Assembly: GCA_958295665.1 (NCBI GenBank) | Contig: OY282559.1 | Coordinates: 267,754,057-267,818,056 of the forward strand | Length of the DNA stretch: 64,000 nt | Reading direction: 5' to 3' | DNA from: Tipula vernalis | Lineage: Eukaryota > Arthropoda > Insecta > Diptera > Tipulidae | In this document: piece after piece, positions 22,940 to 33,895 of the stretch | Layout: the number at the start of each line of letters is the position of its first letter | How positions within the stretch are numbered: the stretch's first letter is position 1 | Notes under the pieces: model-generated | Told to the model about the DNA's origin: nothing | The model's database searches: none | The model's input: the letters and a program-made list of their open reading frames with translations, nothing else | Program-made: the position numbers and the translations under genes

Positions 22940-23995
22940 GGCATTTCAATATTCCTTATCATGAGCAAGTTCATAGGCTTTTATATTACCTGTACCCATT
23001 ATACGGATGTTGAACTAATCTGCCATCTCATTCAGAGATGAGAAACAGTTCTAGGGTATTTTCGACATGAGCAGGTGTGATCGAAGCGCTTTAATGACCG
23101 CCTGACCAATCAGTCTACGCCTTCCTTTATGGCACTTATTTCAGTTTGAAATATGTTACAATAGTCAAGGAAAAGGAAGGATAGGTTTATCAGAAGTTCC
23201 TTACAGAACACCCCGACACCGACTTTCCCATCCCTTTTTCAACCATCAGCGAAGAAGTTTATAACTCCTGGCTTTATAACTGTGTCCATCAGACAGTCAG
23301 TCTTCCCTGGAGGGATCTAGACTTAAGAATGTACAGCGCATTTTGATTGGGTTCACTAATGGTAGAGGAATATTTAACGCAGGCGCCATTATATTACCCC
23401 CAGTTTTAGCAACAGGTCATTAATGACCAAATTCTAAAGTAAGGGAGACAGTACTCCACGAACGGTTGGTCGTTGAAAATATTTGAAAATTTGCTTAGCA
23501 CTGACATCCCTAAAGACTCCTGGATTCTAACGCAGTATAGTCTCCAATACTTGTTCTTGGCACTTCTTAATTCATATTTTCATATTTAGAGGACTTCCTA
23601 ATAGGAGTCCCAGTCTATAGCAGCTCTTGTTTTCCTGGCTTATTAAAGGGCCTTTCGCATTTTTGAGGGGTTTATTGAGTCTCCTTGGACCACCAAGGTG
23701 GCCGAAATTGACTCTTAGGTCTATTAAGAGTACTAGACAGCTTGCATACTAAGGCATCAAGTTCTTGACTTTTTTCTGGAGATTTTAGCACCGGAACTAA
23801 AAATGAATTACACAGAATATTTCTAAAGGTAACACAGTCGGTTTTCTTCCTTTTCCTATAGATTGGTCTAATAGAAGGTTTCTTGTCTTCCGATACTTTC
23901 CAATTTAATAGACTACTCAGCATAAAATTAGGCACAAGTGTAATATCTAATATTTCCTGCTTGTTCTTAGTTATAAAAGTCGACTTATAGCCTTT
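22940..23995 (-). pseudogene. R1-like LINE ORF2, 3' portion
   Basis: On the minus strand the endonuclease resumes directly at the edge of the foldback element. It reads CNKGYKSTFITKNKQEILDI, then LNWKVS, and later ELDALVCKLSSTL and FRPPWWSKE, the linker motif of R1/Jockey-group ORF2. The reverse transcriptase is missing, so a large internal deletion separates this from an RNase H remnant at about 23275-23130. That remnant reads GVINFFADG, then KVGVGVFC, then CNIFQTEISAIKEGV (TDGSK...GVG...FQAE in intact relatives). Stops and frameshifts are frequent. The 5' portion is at 30532-31005. Confidence 0.8.
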
Positions 23996-24003
23996 GTTGC
24001 ATA

Positions 24004-24593
24004 TGGGTGTGGGTCACATGGCCGACAACCATTTCGCAGACCGGCCACATCGCCGACAACTACATCACCGACAAGACAGATGGCCGACGCAACCACTTCG
24101 CCGACAGGACAGCTGGCCCACACAACCACATCGCCGACAAGACAGATGGCCGATACAACTACATCGCCGACTGGTCAGATGGCCGACAACTACATCGCCG
24201 ACAAGACAGATGGCCGACAAAACCACCCGCATCCCCGACAGGATAGATGGCCGACACAACCACATCGCCGACAGGACAGATGACCGACAACTACATCGCC
24301 GACAAGGCAGATGGCCGACAAAACCACATCGCGTGCAGAACAGATGCGCGACACAACCATATCGCCGACAGGACAGATGGTTGACATAACCACATCGCCG
24401 ACAGGAAAGATAGTCGACAACTACAACGGCGACAAGACAGATGGCCGACGACAAAACCACATCGCGTGCAGGACACATGGCTGACACAACCACATCGCCG
24501 ACAGGACAGATGGCCGACGACAAAACCACATCGCGTGCAGAACACATGGCCGACACAACCACATCGCCGACAGGACAGATGGCCGACACGACC
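24004..24593. repeat. 33-bp minisatellite, left arm of foldback element
   Basis: About 18 copies of a 33-bp unit built from GACAGGACAGATGGCCGACA and CAACCACATCGCC. Variant units contain CGCGTGCAG in place of CGCCGACAG. All six frames are largely stop-free here, which produces many spurious open frames. Confidence 0.95.
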
Positions 24594-26265
24594 ACATTAC
24601 CAAAACGCGATTTTGAGATGGACACCATTTTGTCAGATTTCTAGATTTAGACGTTGAACGAAGTCTTTGTATTTGATTTCTATGAATGCCAATTGCCCAG
24701 AAATGATGTCTAAAAAATGTTGTAGACTAATCGCTTATATCTTTTTCAAATAAAGAGACTGAAACGCAAAATTTACAAAATTGGGGACAAAGAAGGCTTA
24801 TTAGAGTAACTGAGCGGCCAGGCGGATCAGACAAAATGCTTCTTGAAAACTCGTTTTAATTCTAGTGAATAAAAGTAAAAAATGACATATGGTAAATTGG
24901 GCTATCAACTGTAATAACAAAAGATGAAATTTGTTTTAAATTTTTAAGTTGCTTCGGAATTCCAACCTTTAGATAACTCAAAAGTGAGGAAGGGCACAAC
25001 AGGCCCAAATGGCATCCCAAGACAAAACAAATAAACCCAAAACCACTGCTGTGAAGTACAAGACATGGTAGAGGGAGAGAGAGAACTCAAGACCTTTCAT
25101 CTTTCAAAAGTAAATATGTAGACATTTGTAAACTTTTAAACTATCTCGCCAATCAAAAATTGAGAGAACAAAATGAAAAGCAAAAGAAGGTTTCAAGAAT
25201 AACCAAACCAGCCCACACCCGTCACTAAGGATTACAAGAGATATCAGAGAAAGCCCAAGAGGGAACCAAACAGTGCTACAATAAAATCACTTTTAACATT
25301 TGAACTTGATTTGCTAACGATTTAAAAAGTCATCGTGCAAGCAAAGCTATTCATCCCCTAACCGAGCAGGCGGCCAATTTAGTTATATAGCTTTATGTTT
25401 TCTCATCCGATATGGATAGTGAGGTATCAATTGAGCGCGGAGGAATCTACTGAACAAAAGCGAAAAGTGATAAGTTCAATCCATAACTTAAATAACAAGT
25501 GAAACTTTTATTTATACATCGACATGAGCATTAATTTTCTTTTTGAGATTTTGAAAATAATATACAAATTAATTGATCAAGCTGAAAAGGTTAGATGTTA
25601 AAATTCTCTAAACTCGGATGGAGGATTATCAAAATAAGATAGATTAAAATGTTCCACTAATCTAAGTACAAAAATTCAGCTCTCTAGGTCGTGGGAAAGT
25701 TAGTTAAAAAGAACCTCAAACATGTTGACACAAACAATCAAGGCTGAGAGTGTGCAGAAATTGAAAGAAGAGTAAGATGGGAAAATCATCCCAAGAAAGA
25801 AACCAACCACGCCCAAGACCGTTGCTGCAGAGTACAAGAAAGGCAGAATGAACGCAGAATAATTGTTGTAAAAAATTCCCTACCCTATGCTATACCCTAT
25901 GCTGATATAACCCTATGCTCGGAAACCAAATGCGGCAAATAGTACTAATGGTTGCTTCGGTTTAAAAATGTCAGATACAAAGTTTCGTTCTGTTTCGTTT
26001 TTTTGTATATACGGTTTCATTTCCCAATCTTAGCGTTACCCGGAACCAACGACGTGGACGTGTTGGGAAGATAGTTCCATGTTTGTTTTTTCAAATTTTT
26101 TTTGTAGTTTTTTAAATTTATTTTGTATTTTTTTTTAAATATTTTTTTATAATCACAAAATTCTAAATCCAAGCAAATTTAAATTAATCAAATAATTTCA
26201 TAAAATGTAATTTTAATTTATTAGTTACAAAAGCTAAAATAATTGTTAAATTAGAGGGTTATGTT
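24594..26265. other. Interior of foldback element, left part
   Basis: No intact gene. Two diverged blocks about 780 bp apart (near 25010-25065 and 25790-25845) share CATCCCAAGA, CCCAA(A/G)ACC and GAGTACAAGA-type words. A weaker third lies near 25205. They look like remnants of an internal repeat or of a Lys/Pro-rich coding exon; the function is unknown. Confidence 0.4.
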
Positions 26266-26269
26266 ATGA

Positions 26270-27450
26270 GCAATTCCTCTAATAAAATTTAAAAGGGTTC
26301 GATTCGGTCTATCTTGAATTATTAGAGATAACCTTTGTTCAAGATCCCTGTATTTTCTTTTGTGTTGTGGTTTTCTTTCCCTCTAGTTATCGCTTCAAAT
26401 TGCCCTTCAGTAACTTTTTGTTCCTTTTGCAAGGTTCGTAAAAGGCAGAAGATACCCGGATGATTAGAGCCAACTAAAACCTGCCATCTGCGATGCCAGC
26501 CTTACACTCTATTTTGAGTTCTTGAAATATTATTTGCCTGGCTATCAAAAACTGACCATATCTCAGGCGGGAAAACTGGTGACATGCGAGTTTGAAGGTC
26601 TTGTCTGGCAGTCCGTCGTGTTCTCCCTAACACGTAGGTTTGCTCGAACCATTCTACAACTCCATTGGCATCTTGTGGAATAATATTTTTAAGATCATTC
26701 CATGCTTCGGGTATTTCTGTTGTATTCAGAAATGCAAGCGCACCTATCTACCTCATTATTAAATTAAATTCTGACAATCCGAAAGATTGAATTTTCCGCC
26801 AAATGGGCTGGCAAAGATGAAAAAACACCCTGTAATCTGCACTCCTTCAAACACACCTGCTGCTGCATTCATGGCCGCCATTTCATAATCAGTAATAATG
26901 AAAGTTGGACTCAAAACAAGTTGGAATTCTTGTGCTATTTCCGATATTTCTTCAAATGCCCTTTGGTAACAAATTTCGGAAATACTGCTCATCAGAATAA
27001 AGACCAGTGGAAGTAATCTTTCATTTTCGGAACCACCTACTGGAGCATGGATTGAATAAAGCTGAATAAATATTTGCGGCGCAGTTTTAAATGTTCCATC
27101 CATAATCCAATAGGACGCATCTGAAAGATATTTAATATTAGTTGAAGTAGTAAATATTAATATTTTTTCTGCTCCAATATCAACTTCTCTTAAAAGAAAT
27201 GGATGGCCATCTAAAGTCTTTCTTAATTCTTCTGTAATATTTAAAACTTCTAAAGACACTGGTTCAGTAGGGGTATTTTGTCCTCTAACACGTTTTATTG
27301 CTTTACGCAAGGCCTCTTTGGTTGGCATTTGTGCCTATGAAATGGATGTTAGTTCGCTCAAACTACTTTGTATAAGTTGTGCTGGTTTATTAGTTGTAAG
27401 TAAGGCTTATATTAGAAATGGCGATTGCTACATTTGCATTACTTGGGTTT
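26270..27450 (-). pseudogene. MULE-family transposase (foldback element)
   Basis: The minus strand encodes a MULE (PF10551-type) transposase. MPTKEALRKAIKRVR starts a 189-codon frame at 27328. YWIMDGTFKTAPQIFIQLYS carries the first catalytic Asp, then LLPLVFILMSS, and TFIITDYEMAAMNA carries the second Asp. ITGCFF is followed by a frameshift into HLCQPIWRKIQ, the C/H zinc motif region. After a stop the C-terminal part reads WFEQTYVLGR, FPPEIWSVFDSQ and GWHRRWQVLVGSNHPGI. The N-terminal zinc-finger domain usual in these enzymes is not visible upstream. One frameshift and at least two stops make this copy inactive. It lies centrally in the 24004-30523 element and is its natural mobilising gene. 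Confidence 0.85.
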
Positions 27451-27789
27451 GGTTTGGTTTTATACTTTATTTTCTTTGAATTTGTTATCTGTATTACTGT
27501 AAATATAGTTTTAAAAAAAAAATCTATTTCGGGGAATCCTGCAGAAATATTAAATTTTTATTGTTAAAAGTTTCGTTCATTGAAAATATGTGTAAATGTT
27601 TTAAAATATTATAATATAAACAAGCTAATCTAAATTATATTAATTTTTATTAACCTTTATCCGGATAAATAAAAAAATATATTTCGGCTGGATAGGTACA
27701 ATTACACCTTGTATGTTTTAAATGAAAATAAAACGGAATTATCTTAATAATTGCATTATGGGTATTTGTTGTGCAAAAGCAGGGATTTA

Positions 27790-28075
27790 CATATATTTGC
27801 TTAAATTGAATAAATGTGGGATTCTAAAAAAAATTCTAAATGAAATGATGGAATTTAGCACATTAGGATGGAACTTGGTTATTTCTTAACCGATTATGAT
27901 GATATTCAGCACGTACAATAGAAATAGGATTCTAAAATTATTTTTGGATGAAGTTCTGGAATATAACCAGTTAAGAATTGACTTGGCTATCGCTAAATTG
28001 ATTAGGATGAAATTCGATTTGTACGATCGAAATGGGATTCTAAAATTTGCCCTCTCTTGAATATTCTAGGGTAAT
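27790..28075. repeat. 108-bp tandem repeat
   Basis: GGATTCTAAAA recurs at 27819, 27927 and 28035, exactly 108 bp apart. The sequence between is diverged but alignable (GAAATGATGGAATTTAGCAC against GAAGTTCTGGAATATAACCA). About 2.5 units are present. Confidence 0.7.
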
Positions 28076-28197
28076 CTTATCTATAGATTTAGAAAATTAT
28101 TCGAATTAAATTAAATTTTTGAAAATGGTTAAAACCAAAATTTGAAGGCCAAACATAAAAATAGAGATTTTTAAATATTTGTGGGTTGTGGTGAAGT

Positions 28198-28850
28198 GGG
28201 GGCGAGTAGCAGGGACAGCAGAGACGCAACGATTCGAACAACAACGTCAAGCAACACGTAGGTAGTGTAGTTTAGTACAAATTTGGGTGACCGCATGGGA
28301 ACATATGATGATGGAACGAAATCTCGCCCCAATCACAACCGCCGATGGAAAAAATGGTGGAGGGAATAATAATAGTTGTTTACAGCTTTTCAGAAAAAAG
28401 AGTTTGTGGCACCAGGAAATTTGTGTTGTCAGTGTGTCTTCTTACAGGTTGGAGCAGTAGATGAACTTTAAAAATTGTATTGTCTTGTGCTAAATAAATT
28501 ACTAAAAAATATATTACTAACAAATTTACTAACTATCAACTACTTAGATGTCTGGAACCGGGTTGAGTCTTTGTTGCTAACATTCCTTTCCCATCCCTCG
28601 ATCTTGTTATATGTAAAAAGGTGTACGACGGCGGCCTGGCCAGGGGCGGATATCACAACTATTAATTAGACTTATGTGGTTATCGATGTGGCGTCTTTCT
28701 TTATAGGGTGAATATTGATTGCTATATTTGGCTTCATAAAGAATGGTGTCGTGTTGTGTAACATGGGTATAGTGGTGTGGTATTCGCATTTATAATACGG
28801 GAGACTTGCTTAATGCTTGATCGTACATCGCAATCAATCAAATCAATCAA
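28198..28850 (+). mobile_element. Retroposon with AATC-type tail and 20-bp target duplications (copy 3)
   Basis: TTTGTGGGTTGTGGTGAAGT at 28178-28197 recurs with one mismatch at 28851-28870. The 653 bp between end in GCTTAATGCTTGATCGTACA and AATCAATCAAATCAATCAA. Long target duplications and a simple-repeat tail indicate LINE-type (target-primed) insertion. The 3' part matches the copies at 6490-6643 and 7759-7950. No reverse transcriptase is encoded, so it is a SINE-like or internally deleted LINE. The 64-codon plus frame at 28475 is not supported as a gene. Confidence 0.75.
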
Positions 28851-28870
28851 TTTGTGGGTTGTGGCGAAGT

Positions 28871-29985
28871 AGTTATTAAAATAAGACGAAACGAATTTTC
28901 TTCAATAATTTTTGAATGACTTGTACCGAGTACGAATCCCGATAGGGGTGAAATTCAAAAGGGATTTTGCATCATTTGATTACATCGGTGATGACGATGA
29001 ACACAAATATGACCCCCTGAGGAGAGTGCAGAATTCGTGGGCCGACCCACCTTGCATGTCAGTACTATATAGGCTGGCCTGAAGAGCCTGGCGTGATATA
29101 CGCAAAACGGGCATATACCCTTATGTCCCAAATTTGGTTACTTACTGCATAAGGAAGGACGTTAAAAGTGAACTGCGAAACAGTTAAAACGAATATGTTC
29201 TCCAAAAAATGTCTTTTTGAATGCATTAGGTAAGCTGTTGGTTGTTTATGGAACAAAATTATGTGAAAATGATTCTTTATCAAATACCAACTTAGTTTCT
29301 TGGTTCTATTTGGAAACTCAGAAAAGAAGTATCTGTATGTTCAATCTCTTCACCATCCAGATTTAATTTCGTAAATAAATTTAATGTGTATATTTTACAA
29401 TTAGTTAATAATCTGAATCCTCTTTTTTCTACGTTTTTAAGTAGCTATTTAAATAAATTTTTTGAAAATACAAATGGTGCGCGAATTAAGACGTTATCCG
29501 ATGAGAATACACCTAGTGGTTTGACGTCTGATTGTACGGATTTAATCAGATAAATAAAAATTATATTTCCTGAAGAAAACTTTGTAAGTGCAATCGCCAC
29601 AGAAATTACTGTAATAAACTGTAATTTGATTTAAATAAATATTTTGTAATACTAAGAATAGTAACTTTCCTCTTTTCAATTAAACAAATATTTCGATATA
29701 CCCTTTGAAGTAGGAGTTAATGATGGAATATACCGTACTCAAATAAGCATAAAGCTGCCTTGATTCTTTGTTCAACTCATTTCAAAATAGGCACGATGAA
29801 TCATTACTCCATGCATCCTTGTATAATACATTCATTTTTGTATAACTTATTCCTGTGCTAGTTCAAGTTGAATTCCATGCGAAATTTTTGCATCTCAGAA
29901 ACAATTCGCTAAAAGGTACTCCTTGTTCTAATACTTGTAGCAGCTGCCACATGTTTGGAGAACTAATTTGCATCAGATGGTCAAT
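28871..29985. other. Interior of foldback element, right part
   Basis: AT-rich DNA without a supported gene or repeat. A short GC-richer patch at about 28990-29100 has no recognisable motif. Confidence 0.5.
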
Positions 29986-30523
29986 CTGTCCTGTCGGCCA
30001 TCTGTCCTGTCGGCGATGTGGCTGTGTCTGCTGTCTATTTTGTCTGCGATGTGGTTATGTCGACCATTCGTCTTGTCGGCGATGTAGTTGTGTCAGCCAT
30101 CAGTTTGGCCGACGACGGTGTTGTGTCCTTTGGAATTTAGTGGTCGGCCATGTCGGCGATGTAGTTGTCGGCATCTGTTCTGTCGGGGATGTGGTGTGTC
30201 GGCCATCTCTCCTGTCGGCGATATGGTTTTGTCGGCCAACTGTCTTGTCGGCGATGTGGTTGTGTCGGCCATCTGTCTTTCGGCGATGTGGTTGTGGGCC
30301 ATCTGTCCTGTCGGGGATGTGGTGTGTCGGCCATCTGTCCTGTCGGCGATATGGTTTTGTCGGCCATCTGTCTTGTCGGCGATGTGGTTGTGTTGGCCAT
30401 CTGTATTGTCGGCGATGTGGTTGTGTCGGCCATTTGGCCTGTCGGCCAAAGTTCTTGTCGGCAATGTAGTTGTCGGCGAAGTGGTTGTCGGCGAAATGGT
30501 TGTCGGCCGTGTGATCGGATACC
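29986..30523. repeat. 33-bp minisatellite, right arm of foldback element
   Basis: About 16 copies of the same 33-bp unit as the left arm in reverse complement (TGTCGGCCATCTGTCCTGTC, then GGCGATGTGGTTG). The last copies, next to the element end, shorten to GTTGTCGGCGAAGTG-type units, as in the outer end of the left arm. Confidence 0.95.
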
Positions 30524-30531
30524 GTTGCATA

Positions 30532-31005
30532 CATAAAGGTGAATATTTAGAATTTAATCAAGGAGTAACTCATTTGTACCCGCACTTCCCCATATTATGT
30601 GTTGAGAATTCGCATCGCTTCCCAGGATGATTCCAATGATTCTCCGTAATTAGTTTCCCTGGATTGACCGGTGGAACGTTCAGCTCATTGTATGCTTATG
30701 TTTGTTGAGCTCAATGTCATCTGCTGCTACATCTGTATTGATGTAAGTTAAAAGCAGAAAACTCTTATTGTAGATTATTTTTAACAAAAATGTACGACCA
30801 AATCTTACCTTTTTTCATGTGCATAATCTGAACTTATGAGGTCTCCAGTGACCCAGGATTCTTGAATCAAAACCACGTCTGTCCCTTCTTTCACAATGAG
30901 CCGGAGAGCAGCTGATGCTGCCTTACAGTGATGGAGGTTGATTTGAACTATGGTACTATCAGAGTCCCCCTCTGATGTAAATGTAATAATATTGGTTGCC
31001 ACTAG
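30532..31005 (-). pseudogene. R1-like LINE ORF2, 5' portion (endonuclease)
   Basis: From ATG at 31002 the minus strand reads TIVQINLHHCKAASAALRL and VVLIQESWV, the opening blocks of R1-type endonuclease. In shifted frames TYINTDVAADDIEL follows, then GSDANSQHIIWGS near 30600, which contains the catalytic DxN. The frame ends LYVCN at the foldback element's duplication and continues at 23995. A stop replaces a residue a few codons before the insertion. The endonuclease nicks the chromosomal target of the element; this copy is inactive. Confidence 0.8.
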
Positions 31006-31060
31006 ATGTCATTGTTAGTTCTATAATGTATTTAACCATGTATATCGAGTAGTTTTGGGT

Positions 31061-31166
31061 TGTACGTCAAACAGCACCAGGGCAAGAAGAAGAATAAAAA
31101 CTACGCATGAGTATTAAGAGTTGAATGAAAGACTTTTAATTTATAATAATTGCCACAATTATTACA
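31061..31166 (+). repeat. Gypsy 5' LTR
   Basis: Begins TGTACGTC and ends ATTATTACA (TG...CA). It contains AATAAA within GAAGAATAAAAACTACGC. The next bases, TGGTGTCAGAAGG at 31167, are in the primer-binding position. At 106 bp it is short for the superfamily. Confidence 0.85.
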
Positions 31167-31377
31167 TGGTGTCAGAAGGAAAATCGGAAATATAATTGGA
31201 AACGAAGTTTAATAAGGGGATTATTGAAAATTAGTGAATTTTTGTGAATTGTTTGGAAAACAAATCGTGTGAAAAGGAAGCGGTGACGTCACGTTGTGAA
31301 ATGGCGGACCATATTGCAATTTGTGGTGAAACGAGTCATCGTTGTAAAATATTTATCGTAAAAATTTTGGATTAGTT

Positions 31378-31987
31378 TTGGAAAATCGAACATTAACACA
31401 AAATAATGTCGAACGAACGGTTACCAGTGGAATTGAATTGCGCGAATTTGGAAAAGGGGTAGTAAATGCGGAAACGTACATTTTTAATGTATATGATGGG
31501 ATTCTTGGAAATCAGAATGCTGTCATTGAGCCAGTTGCTGTTCAAACGGTAAATGCAAACGAAAATGGGCAAGAGAATAAAGATGCTACGGCTGTTGTGT
31601 GTACAAATTGGACGAATTTTGTGTGTACAAATTGGAAGGAAAATCGTACAACGAGCGTATGTTGAAGGAGCGAATCGTCATTGGGTGAATGAAAAAAAAT
31701 TGCAATTAAAATTGTTGGAAGGAAAGGATGAATCATTGCAAAAAGTCATTGAAACGTGCAAAATGTACGAAGCTGCTAATGCACATAAGGCGTTGTTGAA
31801 CACAAACAGTCAACCATGTGTTAATAGTGTAGCTGAATATCGGCCAAAGGAAACAATCGATGCTGTAATACGTCTTTGTTACGATTGTGGTAATGATTTC
31901 ACAGCAAATCATTTACAATCATGCAAAGCCAAGGATATCAATTGCCGGTCATGTGGACGTAAGGGTCATTTCCAGCTTTTTTGTTAA
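31378..31987 (+). pseudogene. Gypsy Gag remnant
   Basis: Two overlapping plus frames (31378-31665 and 31553-31987). The first is an N-terminal piece without a recognisable capsid. The second ends in two zinc knuckles: CYDCGNDFTANHLQSC, a variant spacing, and CRSCGRKGHFQLFC, a standard CX2CX4HX4C. The capsid between is largely missing, so most of Gag is deleted. Confidence 0.75.
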
Positions 31988-32200
31988 TCGAAGGGTAAGC
32001 AAACAGACATCAATGGAACCAAATCCGGAAACACGTTTGGAAACCGTAAGCCAGATAATAACAGTAATCGAAAAGAACAACAACAATCAATTAACTGGGA
32101 TAGTTCAAGTAATTGTGTACAAATTAGTGATGGAAGTGCGATTAGGGTTATTAAAGTAGATCTTATTTATCGAATAAATTCAAGTAATATTGCCAACCAT

Positions 32201-32512
32201 ATGAAGCGATGGTATAAGGAGTATCAAGTAGGAAATCAATTAGTTAAGTTTAAACTCGACACTGGATCTGATGTGGACTGCATTCCGAAAAAAAATTTTA
32301 GAACATTGAAAACAAAATTGGAAAATAAGGATGGAAATTATTCGGTTTATGATTATAATGGAAATAACGTAAATGTTTTTGGAACGGTCAAATTAACATG
32401 TTTCGATCAGAAAGCCAAAATGGAATGGTCTTCTCACTTTATTGTTGTCGATGACGTGTGTGAACCGATACTCGGTCTCAAAACATGTGAAAGATTTGGA
32501 TTAGTCAAATGA
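32201..32512 (+). pseudogene. Gypsy aspartic protease
   Basis: A 103-codon frame contains the active-site box KFKLDTGSDVDCIPKK and, near the C-terminus, EPILGLKTC, the flap-to-dimer region ILGL. Both are typical of retrotransposon proteases that cut Gag-Pol. The domain itself looks intact, but the surrounding polyprotein is broken by stops on both sides. Confidence 0.8.
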
Positions 32513-32536
32513 ACTGATGTAGGTTCTGTCGCGTGT

Positions 32537-33895
32537 TTGTCACAAACACAAGGGGAATTTTTGAAAAACAATCTTGATGTCTTTGAAGGTTTGGGTAAAT
32601 TTCCGAAAACGTATTCGATAAATATGAAGGAAAATTCAAATTCGGTTCTTCACTATAAGAAAAGGATACCAAACTCTTTGTGGGATAAATTGAGATCGCA
32701 GCTTGTTAGAATGGTACAGGATGGAATCATTTCACCTGTTGATCAGGTGAAATGATTCCATCCCTGACTGGGTTAATAATTTACAAATAGCCGAAAAGCC
32801 TAACTCAAGTGAACTGCGAATTTGTTTGGATCCGAAACCACTCAATGAGTGCATCAGGCGTGAACATTTTTTGATTCCAATGATTGATGATTTGACGTCT
32901 GGTTTGGCAGATAAACGCGTTTTTTCAGTTTTGGACTTGAAGAGTGGCTATTGGCAAATGGAATTGGACGTAGTGAGCTGCGATTTAACAACATTCATGA
33001 CTCCGTTTGGGAGATATAAATTCAATCGCGTGCCATTTGGGCTTAATTATTTCAACGTGAAATGTTTAAAATGTTGGGAGACATTGAGGGAGTGATAATT
33101 TATTTTCATGATGTGGGTATTTGCGCTAAAACGGAAGAAGAACACGATTGGATAATGGAAAAGGTCATGGAAAGGGCGCGTAAATACAATATTAAATTTA
33201 ACCCGGATAAAATCCAATATCGAAAGCGTGAGGTTAAATTTATGGGGCATATCTTGTTTGAAGGAAAGTTTAAGGCGAATTTAAGGTATCGTGACGCAAT
33301 TTTAAAGATGAAGAAGCCGGGGGATAAAGCGGCCGTTTCAAGAATTTTGGGTATTCTTAAATAATTAGCTAAATTCATTCCAAATTTGTCAAAGCAATCG
33401 GCACATTTACGTAGCCTCACGCGAAACAATGTTACATTTGAATGGACGGAAAATCATGATCGGGAATTCAGGGAATTACTTGATATCGTAGCATCGAAAC
33501 CGGTGTTGGCGATGTATGATCCGAAGTTGCCAGTCATTGTGCAAACGGATGCATCTAAAGATGGATTGGGTTGTGTAATTGTTCAGAGAGGACACCCAGT
33601 AGCATATGCGTCTCTGACGTTAAGTAAAAGTGAACAAAAGTGGGCTCAGATCGAAAAGGAGTTGTTTGCAATTGTGTTTGCATGTCAGTGGTTTCATTAT
33701 TTTTTGTATGGACGTGAATTTACGGTGGAAAGTGATCACAAACCTTAGGAAACATTGATCAGGAGGAATATTGATGATGTGACAATGCGGCTTCAGCGTA
33801 TGCTCATGTCACTTTTGAAATATCAAAAGATGACTGTTGTTTACAAGCCGGGCAAAGAAATGCTTGTGGCTGACTGCCTGTCACGGGCCCAACTA
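32537..33895 (+). pseudogene. Gypsy reverse transcriptase and RNase H, inactive
   Basis: The first reverse transcriptase frame ends at a hairpin (32719-32763). Later frames give SVLDLKSGYWQMEL, PFGRYKFNRVPFGL and VIIYFHDVGICAK. The catalytic YxDD box is YFHD here, so one Asp is His. KFNPDKIQYRKREVKFMGH marks the thumb. RNase H follows with VIVQTDASKDGLGCVI, QIEKELFAIVFA and SDHKP, then a stop, then VYKPGKEMLVADCLSR. Frame breaks occur near 32755, 33095, 33364 and 33748. These enzymes copy element RNA to DNA; this copy cannot. Confidence 0.88.
32719..32763. repeat. Perfect 20-bp palindromic hairpin inside the gypsy RT
   Basis: GGATGGAATCATTTCACCTG (32719-32738) is followed by a 5-base loop, TTGAT, and its exact complement (32744-32763). 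The right arm has no counterpart in the protein family and throws the frame off, so it looks like an inserted, templated copy of the left arm. Confidence 0.9.

Larger units (their letters stand above)
24004..30523. mobile_element. Foldback-type MULE: inverted 33-bp arrays flanking a transposase
   Basis: The 6520-bp element is delimited by identical 8-bp duplications, GTTGCATA, at 23996-24003 and 30524-30531. Reading across them restores a continuous endonuclease frame of the interrupted R1-like LINE, which independently fixes both ends. Each end carries a tandem array of the same 33-bp repeat, inverted with respect to the other. The outermost bases also match in inverted form (GGxxxxxGxTCACAyGGCCG). 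Between them lie a minus-strand MULE transposase relic, a 108-bp tandem repeat and a younger retroposon. Inverted terminal arrays of short repeats are the defining design of foldback (FB) transposons, and the transposase type fits the MuDR superfamily. Confidence 0.85.

Noticed and set aside
24004..24657. Many stop-free frames of 60-190 codons on both strands
   Set aside because: They are translations of the 33-bp tandem repeat (11 codons per unit), with Cys/Arg- or Asp/Thr-rich periodic sequence; no protein is supported.
24004..30523. CRISPR-like repeats
   Set aside because: Eukaryotic TE context, head-to-tail repeats without unique spacers, no cas genes.
29855..30630. Frames of up to 204 codons in the right-hand array
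   Set aside because: Same 33-bp repeat in reverse; periodic, and parts continue into unique DNA only by chance.
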